DNA of 64,000 bases from Bacteroidales bacterium UBA5536 (GTDB lineage: Bacteria > Bacteroidota > Bacteroidia > Bacteroidales > F082). Positions 17,580-25,994 of this stretch are shown here, piece after piece. The number at the start of each line of letters is the position of its first letter. The stretch's first letter is position 1. The stretch lies in contig DINQ01000010.1 of assembly GCA_002426795.1 (NCBI GenBank), positions 62,001 to 126,000 on the forward strand, read 5' to 3'. The notes beneath the pieces are model-generated. The model searched no databases. It was not told where the DNA came from and saw nothing but the letters and a program-made list of their open reading frames with translations. Made by a program: the position numbers and the translations under genes.

Positions 17580-18380
17580 ATGCAAAAGCGTGAATATCTG
17601 TGCGATAGTAATTTTCTATCAAAATATATTGTCGATTTTTTTGTGCTGGAGTTTCAATCAGAATTTTCTGAACCAATCAAAGTGCCTCCGCTTGGTTTTC
17701 CGGTCATTCAGTTCCATTACGGAAAGCAAGCCAATTTTTATAACCGTCCATCACTGAACGACACAGCAATCGTTATTGGGCAAATTACACGTCATGTGCT
17801 TTTGAGGCCACAAAAAGGAATAAAATTTATTGGAGTGAATTTTAAGCCTTATGGGTTGTATAATCTGTTTAATTTCATCCCCCAAATAATAACTGATGGG
17901 GCAGCAGACCTGGCTGCACTTTTTGAACAAACAGCGGTTGATGAGCTGCTTTTTAATCTACGTGAAACCGAAAGTGATTTTTCAAGAATTCAAAAAATTA
18001 CGACATTCCTTGAGGAGCAGGCTAAGAAAAAATACCAGCGCCAAAACTGTGTATATGATGCCCTGGTGGATAAAATGATGGCTATAAATGGACTTGCCAC
18101 CCTGGAAGATTTGCTTCACGGGAAAATGTCTTTAAGAAATCTGCAGCGATATTTCAAACTGCACATCGGCATTTCGCCTAAATTATTTCTGCAAATTCTC
18201 AGGCATAAATTTATCTTGAAACAATTATTTGCTGATCCTACTTTTAATTGGAAAAATCCGCTTCTTGACGGATATTATTATGATCAATCACATTTCACCA
18301 GAGATTTTCAAAAATTTTCCTTCCAGAAACCTATTGAATACTTGCGCATTCCATTGGAATTTTCACGTCACTTGGTTTAA
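17580..18380 (+). CDS. AraC-family transcriptional regulator with DUF6597-type N-terminal domain
   Basis: This 266-aa protein is probably cytoplasmic. The N-terminal half (about residues 1-150) resembles the DUF6597-like sensor domain seen on many Bacteroidota AraC proteins ('KPYGLYNLF' is typical). The C-terminal part (about residues 160-260) is a two-helix-turn-helix AraC domain: 'LATLEDLLHGKMSLRNLQRYFKLHIGISPKLFLQILR' is the first and 'DGYYYDQSHFTRDFQKFSFQKPIEYLR' the second, with the usual F.Y.DQSHF..F....P motif. The target is unknown; the downstream exported-protein operon is a possible but unproven one. Confidence 0.85.
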   Translation: MQKREYLCDSNFLSKYIVDFFVLEFQSEFSEPIKVPPLGFPVIQFHYGKQANFYNRPSLNDTAIVIGQITRHVLLRPQKGIKFIGVNFKPYGLYNLFNFIPQIITDGAADLAALFEQTAVDELLFNLRETESDFSRIQKITTFLEEQAKKKYQRQNCVYDALVDKMMAINGLATLEDLLHGKMSLRNLQRYFKLHIGISPKLFLQILRHKFILKQLFADPTFNWKNPLLDGYYYDQSHFTRDFQKFSFQKPIEYLRIPLEFSRHLV

Positions 18381-18453
18381 GTGTCGCTTTTTTACAAAGT
18401 AATACGGCGCGATTGAGACAAATTGCAGCGAAAAACCAAATCTCTTCAAACGT

Positions 18454-19755
18454 ATGAAATTCATTCTATCCTGGTTTTTAACCATGGTTATGTTTATTGT
18501 ATCAATGTCTGACGGTCACGCACAAACCATTGATGTAAAAAAGAAAACCGAAAAAAAAGCTACTCAACGGGCAAATAAGAAAGTTGATAAAACGCTCGAC
18601 AAAGGCTTCGACGCCATCGAAAATGGAATTGATGGTATTTTTAAGAAGAAAAAGAAAAAAAGTGAAGGCGAAGACGGTCCGGCTACAGAAACAGAGAGCA
18701 AGGATAGCAATGAAACTGACAAGGATGAAAAGCCTGAAAATACCAAGGATCATCCTGAACAGATAGCACCGCAATCGAAACTTGTCTGGTCGCAATTCGA
18801 TTTTGTGCCCGGAACAGATATCCTGTTTGAAGACAACCAGGAAAACGAACAAAATGGCGAGTTTCCTGGCAAATGGGATTTGGTTGCAGGTACAATTGAA
18901 AACGCCGTGTTTGGCGAGGCTAATGTTTTGTACTTCAGAGAAACAGGAAATTTTCCTAATGGAATAGTGCCACTTATTAAAAATGCCGGAGAAGACTATT
19001 TACCGGATGAATTTACCGTTGAATTTGATGCGTTTTTCGAGAAAGATGTTTTTGGAGCGAACTACCGTGTGTATTTCTATGACGCAAAAAAACAGAAAAA
19101 GTTAGCCTATTTCTACGTGGATTTCTTGATTAATAATGCCTCATTTGGCAGCAAGGGCATCCAAAAGCAATTTCCAAATACCGAAAGAACCAATATTGAC
19201 AAAGTTGCAAAGTGGCGTCATATTTCTATATCCTTTAACAAACGCGCACTCAAAGTATACATGGATGATATGAGAATGCTCAATATACCAAACATAGAAG
19301 AGAATCCGACCGGTATCACAATCAGTGTCAATCACGCTAAATCATCCGATAATCAGTTCGTCAGGAATATTCGGATCGCTAAAGGTGCCGTGCCTCTTTA
19401 CGACAAGTTTCTCACCGACGGTAAGTTTGTTACAACTGGCATCAAGTTCGATGTTAACAAAGCGACGATCAAACCTGAATCGACCGGTACAATCAATTAT
19501 GTGGCGCAGATGCTCAAAGACCACCCCGATTTGAAATTCTCGGTAGAAGGTCACACCGACAGCGATGGTGAAACAGTCTTCAATCAAAAGCTGTCAGAGG
19601 AGAGAGCATTTGCCGTTGTAAATGCCCTAACTTCATTGGGGATTTCTTCGGACCGATTGACGGCCAGGGGTTTTGGCGAAACGAAACCAATGGAAGACAA
19701 TGCGACCAGCGAAGGAAAAGCGCAGAACAGAAGAGTTGAATTTGTCAAACAATAG
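18454..19755 (+). CDS. OmpA-family protein with a LamG-like central region
   Basis: This 433-aa exported protein has a signal peptide at residues 1-24 (cleavage near GHA-Q). A Lys/Glu-rich low-complexity segment follows (about 25-110), then a beta-rich region (about 115-315) whose pattern, ending 'NQFVRNIRIAKGA', suggests a concanavalin/LamG-like fold. The C-terminal OmpA domain (about 330-433) shows 'IKFDVNKATIKPES', 'VEGHTDSDGE', 'LSEERAFAVVNAL' and 'ARGFGETKP', the peptidoglycan-binding signature. It is probably an outer-membrane-linked or periplasmic protein anchored to the wall. It heads a tight run of four exported proteins. Confidence 0.85.
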   Translation: MKFILSWFLTMVMFIVSMSDGHAQTIDVKKKTEKKATQRANKKVDKTLDKGFDAIENGIDGIFKKKKKKSEGEDGPATETESKDSNETDKDEKPENTKDHPEQIAPQSKLVWSQFDFVPGTDILFEDNQENEQNGEFPGKWDLVAGTIENAVFGEANVLYFRETGNFPNGIVPLIKNAGEDYLPDEFTVEFDAFFEKDVFGANYRVYFYDAKKQKKLAYFYVDFLINNASFGSKGIQKQFPNTERTNIDKVAKWRHISISFNKRALKVYMDDMRMLNIPNIEENPTGITISVNHAKSSDNQFVRNIRIAKGAVPLYDKFLTDGKFVTTGIKFDVNKATIKPESTGTINYVAQMLKDHPDLKFSVEGHTDSDGETVFNQKLSEERAFAVVNALTSLGISSDRLTARGFGETKPMEDNATSEGKAQNRRVEFVKQ

Positions 19756-19757
19756 CC

Positions 19758-20501
19758 ATGAAGATTGCACGATTTGTAATAGCCCTTGTGCTGCCTTTGC
19801 TTTTGCTCAGCAGCTTTGCAACGCTCCAGAGCCAGGAATTGCTTACCTCTTTCGATGAATTTTTAACAGCAGCCAAAAAAGGAGCCAGCCCACAATTTTC
19901 TGAGCTCATTGAGGCAAGCGTCGAAGCGTATGAGCTGCCCGAATACCATGCCGACTTTTCCAACGGTGGTCAGGGCATTCTTACGTTTAAACTTGAAGCC
20001 CGTCGGGGTTCTGTTTGGATGAATGGCCCTTATGCCTTTCATGAAACGCAGGCCGAATTCACTGTAATGGGTGGGCTGGCGATGCTACTCATTGAATTGC
20101 CTGATCTGGATGCCATGTTGATGATTGCCAGTAATAAGTTGATGGAAAAGCATTTGCTGGAGGCTGTTGCAGAAAAGTCGATGTTTTTAAATTTGATGCC
20201 ATCGGCAATCAGCTGGCCAGTCGTGATTTCAGAAGAATTTCAACTGAAAGGTACATTAATTGATGTTGAAGTTTTCGACTCGTCTACTGATGGTTATCGA
20301 AAGGAAATAGCAATTACAATGCTGATGAGCAACGCTTTGAAGACTTCACTGGCACAACTTCGTAGCCAATTTGATGATAATGAGTCTTATATCGTGTTTA
20401 CAGATAAATCGATGCTTACCTCATCTTATGGCGATTTGAACGATCTAAATACATGTTGCCAAGATGGCCAAAGAGTTGTGCTGACCTATTTTCTGCCTTA
20501 A
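19758..20501 (+). CDS. Exported protein of unknown function
   Basis: This 247-aa protein has a signal peptide at residues 1-26 ('MKIARFVIALVLPLLLLSSF...'). I do not recognise the mature part. It is mixed alpha/beta with a central stretch rich in Leu and Met (about 100-150) and two adjacent cysteines near the C terminus. It begins 2 nt after the stop of the OmpA-like gene, so the two are almost certainly co-transcribed and may work together in the envelope. Confidence 0.75.
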   Translation: MKIARFVIALVLPLLLLSSFATLQSQELLTSFDEFLTAAKKGASPQFSELIEASVEAYELPEYHADFSNGGQGILTFKLEARRGSVWMNGPYAFHETQAEFTVMGGLAMLLIELPDLDAMLMIASNKLMEKHLLEAVAEKSMFLNLMPSAISWPVVISEEFQLKGTLIDVEVFDSSTDGYRKEIAITMLMSNALKTSLAQLRSQFDDNESYIVFTDKSMLTSSYGDLNDLNTCCQDGQRVVLTYFLP

Positions 20502-20533
20502 TAGAAATTGAAGTTTAAAAAAAAAGTGAAATC

Positions 20534-21307
20534 ATGAAGAATTTATTTGTCGTTGTTTTACTCCTCGTATGTCTGCAGATACAGGCACAGGAGCGAAAAG
20601 TTAAGTTTTATGAGTTTGAAACAGCCATCATCGAATACACTTATGAAGGGAACGAAACAGGTAAGCAAATGCTGTATCTCGATGATTATGGCTGGCGCCA
20701 ATCGGAATGGACAAATACAGTGCACAAGGCCTTTGGACAAAAAACTGAAAAAAAGGAAATAAAGGTAACTGACGGAATTGATATTTGGCAATGGAGTCCT
20801 ATCACAAAAATGGGAACTAAGACCAGGAATACCGTACTCGAAAGCATGTTGGAAGATCCTTCGTTCGATCCGCAGATTTATGCAAAAAAACTCATGGAAA
20901 GCTTGGGCTTTAATTATGTTGGTTCAGAAGAAGTGAAAGGAAAAAACTGTGACATTTACAAAGGCCCCGGCTCCACTATATGGGTCTGGAATGGGATTGC
21001 TATGAAGACTGAGATAAAGATTCTTGGACAGAAAACGGTTTGGACTGCTACAAAAATGGAAACAAATGTAACCGTTCCCTTGGCAAAGTTTGATATTCCA
21101 AATGATATCCGTTTTGGGGAGCAACAATCGAATGACCCCATGGAATTGATGATGAAAGCCATGGAACAAGAAGGACAAATTGAAACCGATGAGGCTTCTC
21201 AGTCATACGAAGAGGAAGAAGATCCCCAAGCAACCGAAACAGAAGAGCCAGAATCTCCGAATCTGAATGAGTTAAAAAAATTATTTAAGAAGCCTGGAAA
21301 AAGATAG
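20534..21307 (+). CDS. Exported protein, DUF4412-like
   Basis: This 257-aa protein has a signal peptide at residues 1-18 and a mature part with strands such as 'AIIEYTYEGNETGKQMLYLDDYGWRQSEWT' and a repeated pattern of short hydrophobic strands. That resembles DUF4412-type periplasmic proteins, but the match is from memory and weak. The last 60 residues are strongly acidic and Gln-rich and end in a short basic tip. It is the third gene of the exported-protein run (32-nt gap before, 3-nt gap after). Confidence 0.75.
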   Translation: MKNLFVVVLLLVCLQIQAQERKVKFYEFETAIIEYTYEGNETGKQMLYLDDYGWRQSEWTNTVHKAFGQKTEKKEIKVTDGIDIWQWSPITKMGTKTRNTVLESMLEDPSFDPQIYAKKLMESLGFNYVGSEEVKGKNCDIYKGPGSTIWVWNGIAMKTEIKILGQKTVWTATKMETNVTVPLAKFDIPNDIRFGEQQSNDPMELMMKAMEQEGQIETDEASQSYEEEEDPQATETEEPESPNLNELKKLFKKPGKR

Positions 21308-21310
21308 CTC

Positions 21311-23506
21311 ATGCGATTGAAAGTATTCTTTTTTTATCTCATTGTATTTCAATACATAACTGTTTTTTCCCAAACCTCAAACTGTGAAAATATTGATGCC
21401 AGTATAACAGCAGCTTTTAATCGTTTAGTCACTGATGTGCACCAACAGCTCAACCCTAATTGTGATCCATATGGCATTGAATTGGCCATAGAAGTAAGTG
21501 TTGATGGTGCGGTTTTTGCTGGTTTACCCGTTGAATCTCTCGAAAATATTGCCAACCAACTGGTTTCTAATCAAAAATTCAGTCAGTTTGACGTAAACTC
21601 GGAGACAAAAGCGTATCACCTGGGAAATAAATGGGTATTTACGATGGGCGATACTCCTGGTTTGCTTGTAAATAAAAGCCTAAGCAGCACTGAGGTTTTT
21701 GGCTATAACTACAGTTGTCAGCATGTTGTTAATGGTCAAATGCAAGATATTCTTATTCACACGCGGGCCATTGCTTACACGCAAAAACCCCAGAATGGCT
21801 CTCTATCCACGAAGATCTATTTTATTGACGAAGATGGTAGTCGAAAACTTTGGGACTCGCGATGGGGTAGTACCATTGTCAGTTATATGCGACTTGGTCC
21901 GGGTAACGAATCAACCAATTCCAGGCTTCAAAATGAATCGCGGGTAAGTGGAGCCGAGGTTACCGTGACCGAATTGAATCCGGGACATTTTTTTCCAATT
22001 GTTAAGGCCCGAAAATGTGTTCAAGACTTTACGGATGTTTCTGAGTTTAAAAACTATGAAGGAGTAGTAATGATTGATGAACGGACAAATTATAACGATT
22101 GGGTTATAATGCCCAGTGGACCGGCTGAGCCAAAATCCTATATAGAAGCAACTTCTGAGACGGCTCCTGACATCACAACCAATTTCAGTAAGGGAAATAC
22201 AGTGAAAGGTATGGTGTTCGACGCGGATGGCCAAACTGTTGGCGAAGGAGAAAGTGTTGTGTTGGAGCGACAGTTTGAATCAGATATGCCCGAGAAGCTT
22301 TACACAACAACCGATGCATCTGGTGCTTATGTTTTCGAATCAGTCGAAAGTGGGGTTTACCATGTTTTTGTCGAAGGAAACGATGCTGAATACGCTGTAG
22401 CAGAAGTGTGTAACTGCCCACAAAAAAATGAGACTCCAAATTTTACCTATGATCACATTGATGTTAATGCACCTTTGGAATTGTTTTTTGTTATCGAGAC
22501 GACAGAAACAACCACAACCCAAATAGAACCTCTCGTGCTCGAAGGTGGCTATACGTGTGCGGCCGGAAATATCGAAACAAAGACAAAAAGCGCAAGTGTT
22601 GTGAGAATAAATGCAGCGAAAGGGGATGACTTTTTTGATGCCTCATATGCCAACAGTGTTGTTGCAGCACTGATGAACAACCGCAATAGCCTGATTTATC
22701 ACAAAGGGAAAAAGTATTTTTTTGAACCCGGAGCTGAAACGGCTGAAGAAATGATTGAAGAGTCACTGATTTCTGAGTATGATTTTGATCAGCAATTTCC
22801 AGCCGTGGTGCTACATCCCGAAAGAATACCGACAGACAGGCTGTTTCAGAATGATGATTTGTTTTTGATCGATAGTATATTTAGCCTGGCGGCTATTCAG
22901 AGTGAGTTTGCACAGAAAAAATATATGGTTCCATTTGGCCCTGGAATGATTGAAGGAAAAGGTATCGACATGGAACTTGTCAGCTTGAGCGAAGCTTTGC
23001 CAATCACTTTTGGCGAATTGTATCGCCTCTTCAAAGAACAGGGCCAAATCCAGCGAAGGCAGGAAGCTGTTTTTAAACAGGGCTATAACACGAATTTCCT
23101 CGGCCTCGGATCATTTATCAGCAGTGAAGACGGAAAAGCAATTTCTCAAACCATCGAAAATCTTGACCTGTTAACACAAACCACAGGACCGCTGCTTCAA
23201 CAGCAATATGGTAGCAATGAGTTTACAGATGCTTTAGGCCGTCCGCATGATTACACACCCATGGATGTGTTCATGAAAACAGCTTTTGGTGAGGGTGCAT
23301 ACAGTGGTATGTTCGAAAGCATTGCCTCTCAGGTTAAAAGAAAGCGCGAAATAGTGGTGAAAAGTATGAATAAAGAAACGGCTTTAAAATACCTGAGCGT
23401 AAATAGCTTTGAAGTTGGAGAGATGCATCAGCATAACTTTGATATGGATGAGGCAATCGATGGGTTTAAAGACCTGATTAAAGAATTCCATCCCACAGAT
23501 GAATGA
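21311..23506 (+). CDS. Large exported protein with a carboxypeptidase regulatory-like (Ig-like) domain
   Basis: This 731-aa protein has a signal peptide at residues 1-21 (ends FSQ-T). The N-terminal 280 residues are not recognised. At about residues 295-365 there is one CarboxypepD_reg/SdrD-B-like beta sandwich: 'GNTVKGMVFDADGQTVGEGESVVLER', then 'TTDASGAYVFESVESGVYHVFVEG'. Two cysteines (CNC) follow directly. The C-terminal 350 residues are unrecognised and mostly helical near the end. No T9SS sorting domain was seen. It closes the four-gene run and may be a periplasmic or surface component. Confidence 0.75.
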   Translation: MRLKVFFFYLIVFQYITVFSQTSNCENIDASITAAFNRLVTDVHQQLNPNCDPYGIELAIEVSVDGAVFAGLPVESLENIANQLVSNQKFSQFDVNSETKAYHLGNKWVFTMGDTPGLLVNKSLSSTEVFGYNYSCQHVVNGQMQDILIHTRAIAYTQKPQNGSLSTKIYFIDEDGSRKLWDSRWGSTIVSYMRLGPGNESTNSRLQNESRVSGAEVTVTELNPGHFFPIVKARKCVQDFTDVSEFKNYEGVVMIDERTNYNDWVIMPSGPAEPKSYIEATSETAPDITTNFSKGNTVKGMVFDADGQTVGEGESVVLERQFESDMPEKLYTTTDASGAYVFESVESGVYHVFVEGNDAEYAVAEVCNCPQKNETPNFTYDHIDVNAPLELFFVIETTETTTTQIEPLVLEGGYTCAAGNIETKTKSASVVRINAAKGDDFFDASYANSVVAALMNNRNSLIYHKGKKYFFEPGAETAEEMIEESLISEYDFDQQFPAVVLHPERIPTDRLFQNDDLFLIDSIFSLAAIQSEFAQKKYMVPFGPGMIEGKGIDMELVSLSEALPITFGELYRLFKEQGQIQRRQEAVFKQGYNTNFLGLGSFISSEDGKAISQTIENLDLLTQTTGPLLQQQYGSNEFTDALGRPHDYTPMDVFMKTAFGEGAYSGMFESIASQVKRKREIVVKSMNKETALKYLSVNSFEVGEMHQHNFDMDEAIDGFKDLIKEFHPTDE

Positions 23507-23548
23507 ACTCCGGAAAGGTTTTCGTTATTTTTGTCGAAAAAGAAAAGC

Positions 23549-23905
23549 ATGAATATCGAAGAAATCCGCCTGTATTGTCTGGCCAAACCTTATACGACTG
23601 AAAGCATGCCTTTTGGCGATGATACCCTGGTGTTTAAGGCAGGTGGAAAAATGTTTCTGCTGGCAAACCTGGAAGGTCCTTTAAGGCTCAATATTAAGGC
23701 AAGTCCGGAAAATGTGATTGGGTATCAGGAGCGCTATCCCGAAGCCATTCCGGCCTATCACATGAGCAAAGTACATTGGGTAAGTATTGACGTTGAACTG
23801 TGCAACGACACTCATCGTTTAAGATCATGGATCGATGATTCATATCAGCTGATCATTGATTCGCTGCCCCGAAAAACAAAACAGGAACTTGGAATTAGTT
23901 CTTAA
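23549..23905 (+). CDS. MmcQ/YjbR family protein
   Basis: This 118-aa protein of the YjbR (CyaY-like fold) family may bind DNA; its biological role is not established. Signatures are 'EIRLYCLAKPYTTESMPFGDDTLVFKAGGKMFLL', 'RLNIKASPENVIGYQERYPEAIPAYHMSKVHWVSIDV' and 'WIDDSYQLIIDSLPRK'. The frame is open from a TTG at 23531, but that codon overlaps a TAnnTTTG box at 23526-23533, so the ATG at 23549 (MNIEEIRL) is preferred. Its end overlaps the convergent membrane-protein gene by 4 nt. Confidence 0.88.
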   Translation: MNIEEIRLYCLAKPYTTESMPFGDDTLVFKAGGKMFLLANLEGPLRLNIKASPENVIGYQERYPEAIPAYHMSKVHWVSIDVELCNDTHRLRSWIDDSYQLIIDSLPRKTKQELGISS

Positions 23906-24159
23906 GGCGTGTCTTCGACAGAAATAATTCGCCAGATTTCAAACACGACCAACGCAAGCAAAGCACCCCAGATAGCACTCATGTATGGGTTTGAAACAAT
24001 TGCGCAACCCTCGTATTGGTAGCCATAAGTAAAATGGTAAACGATTCCTCCGCCAGCCCCCAGTAACATGCCAAACATCGACCAATAGGAGAAAAGCCCG
24101 AACGCTAGTTTCTTTTTTTCAGGAGTTTTTTTTGCGGGTTGCTTTTTTTTAAGCTTCAC
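23902..24159 (-). CDS. Small two-pass membrane protein of unknown function
   Basis: This 85-aa protein has a Lys-rich N-terminal tail (about residues 1-17) and two hydrophobic segments ('LFSYWSMFGMLLGAGGGIVYHF' region and 'MSAIWGALLALVVFEIWRII'). The positive tail suggests a cytoplasmic N terminus. It is encoded 1 nt after the thioredoxin gene and so is probably co-transcribed. I do not recognise the family. Confidence 0.65.
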   Translation of the reverse strand: MKLKKKQPAKKTPEKKKLAFGLFSYWSMFGMLLGAGGGIVYHFTYGYQYEGCAIVSNPYMSAIWGALLALVVFEIWRIISVEDTP

Positions 24160-24160
24160 T

Positions 24161-24583
24161 TTATAGCTGAGATTTGATTGCTTTCAGCAGGCTGCCTTTA
24201 GATTTGACACCAACGAATTGCTGCACAGGTTTACCGTCTTTAAAGATAATCAGTGTAGGGATTGACCGGATGCCAAACTCGGAAGCTGTTTTTTTGTTTT
24301 CGTCTACATTCAGTTTCCCTATTTTGGCCTGATCCTTCATTTCTTCAGCAATTTCAGAAACAACAGGGGCTACCATTTTGCATGGCCCGCACCAGGGTGC
24401 CCAAAAATCGACCAGCGTTACACCTTTTGCGATTGTTTTCTTGAAACTCTGATCGTCAAGTTTTAGAACAGTATCACTTTCACTTTCAGGATCATATTTC
24501 TTGATCATTTTGTATCGCTGATAAGTGCTGTAAATCAAATAAATAGTGAAGATTCCGAGGATGATCCAAATGGCGTTTGTCAT
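24161..24583 (-). CDS. Membrane-anchored thioredoxin
   Basis: This 140-aa protein has one N-terminal membrane segment (about residues 4-20) and a thioredoxin domain (about 35-140). The active site WCGPC is at residues 64-68, with 'VDFWAPWCGPCKMVAPVVSEIA' around it, and the cis-Pro loop reads SIPTLIIF. It probably works as a disulfide reductase tethered to the inner membrane; which side it faces is not certain, though the Lys-rich stretch after the segment suggests a cytoplasmic domain. A -7 box TAACTTTG (24629-24622, - strand) lies upstream. Confidence 0.88.
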   Translation of the reverse strand: MTNAIWIILGIFTIYLIYSTYQRYKMIKKYDPESESDTVLKLDDQSFKKTIAKGVTLVDFWAPWCGPCKMVAPVVSEIAEEMKDQAKIGKLNVDENKKTASEFGIRSIPTLIIFKDGKPVQQFVGVKSKGSLLKAIKSQL

Positions 24584-24649
24584 AGTATTTAATTTCAGTT
24601 TAATGGAGTAAATCTCGTGGGCAAAGTTACCGAATTGTTTGATATAAGG

Positions 24650-25741
24650 CTAAAGCCATTTGTTCTTTCTGAACATACGAAGCATCACAAAGGCAGTTCC
24701 AATCATAATAAGCCAAACAACAGGATAGGCATATTTCCAGTGTAATTCAGGCATAAATTCGAAATTCATGCCATAGATTCCGGCGATAAAAGTAAGCGGG
24801 ATGAAGATGGTGGCAATGATCGTTAGCACCTGCATCACTTTGTTCATTCTGTTGCTCAGAATGGAAAGGTACATGTCTTTCAGGCCTGCATTCAGGTCTC
24901 GGTAATTTTCAACGGTTTCGTATATCTGCATGATATGGTCGTACACATCGCTCAGGTACCTGATTTGCTGTTGATCAATCAGCGTTGTCTCTATTTTAAT
25001 GAGCGTGTTGAGGGCTTCGCGCAACGGAAAAACAGCCTTTTTTACAAAAAGCAGTTCTTTTTTGATGTGTTGAATTTGTTCCAGAATTTTATCATCAGAA
25101 TCACCATAAAGTTTGTCCTCGATATCATCCATGATTTCTGCCATAGCTTCAATCACTTCAAAATAGTTGTCGACCACAATATCGATCAGGGCGTAAAATA
25201 GATAATCGACACCATGAGTCCGTAATCGGCTGGTTTCTAGTCTCATGCGTTCTTTGAGCGGCTCAAACAGGCTTAGTTCGCTTTCATGAAACGAGATCAG
25301 TACATTTTTTCTCAGCACGAAGCTGATTTGATCGGAAACAACCGTGTTATTGGCTGACAGGCCTAAGGTTTTCATGGTGAGAAAGATGTAGTCTTCCATC
25401 AGCTCAACCTTGGGGCGTTGGCCTGTATTCAGAATGTCTTCGATCAAAAGTGGGTGCATCTGGTAAGCCTTGCCCAATTCGCCAATGATGTTTGTGTCCT
25501 GAAGCCCTGTTACCTTTATCCAGGTGGTTTGTGGTGTTTCAAGGTGTTTTGAGGCTTCGGCAAGGCTTACGCTTGATTTGGTAACAATTGATTTTTGGTC
25601 GTATTCAATCAGTTCAATTGTGGTACTATCTGTTTTAACCTGTCCAATGTGAACCAGGCTTCCTGGTGGGAGTCCCTTTTTTTTGCCGGATCCAGACTTT
25701 CCCAGTTTTCGGGCTGATTTTGAAGTAGTATTTTGTTTCAT
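24650..25741 (-). CDS. corA: Magnesium/cobalt transporter CorA
   Basis: CorA forms pentameric Mg2+ channels in the inner membrane. The 363-aa protein has a long cytoplasmic N-terminal domain, a long stalk helix, and two C-terminal membrane helices. The selectivity motif YGMN is at about residues 323-326, followed by the short periplasmic loop 'FEFMPELHWKYAYP' and the second helix with a basic end (RKNKWL). The first 30 residues are Lys- and Gly-rich and look disordered. A -7 box TAACTTTG (25753-25746, - strand) lies just before the ATG. Confidence 0.95.
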   Translation of the reverse strand: MKQNTTSKSARKLGKSGSGKKKGLPPGSLVHIGQVKTDSTTIELIEYDQKSIVTKSSVSLAEASKHLETPQTTWIKVTGLQDTNIIGELGKAYQMHPLLIEDILNTGQRPKVELMEDYIFLTMKTLGLSANNTVVSDQISFVLRKNVLISFHESELSLFEPLKERMRLETSRLRTHGVDYLFYALIDIVVDNYFEVIEAMAEIMDDIEDKLYGDSDDKILEQIQHIKKELLFVKKAVFPLREALNTLIKIETTLIDQQQIRYLSDVYDHIMQIYETVENYRDLNAGLKDMYLSILSNRMNKVMQVLTIIATIFIPLTFIAGIYGMNFEFMPELHWKYAYPVVWLIMIGTAFVMLRMFRKNKWL

Positions 25742-25994
25742 TTGTCAAAGTTATTTTTCAAGGTTCAGTCCCGTAAATTTTGGTTCATGAAAGCATATTT
25801 ATCAATGATATTGTTGTGATTGATATTACTTTGTCTAAACTCCTTTATCAAGTCTTTTGCTCAAACACACAGCATGTAAAGATAGTAATTTCCTTTTTTT
25901 AGTAATTACAAGTTATTTGGCTGAATTTCATGCAAACAGCTTGCAGGTTGGAAAAAATCGTTCTAAATTTACCCAAAACCAACCAAAACCACGA

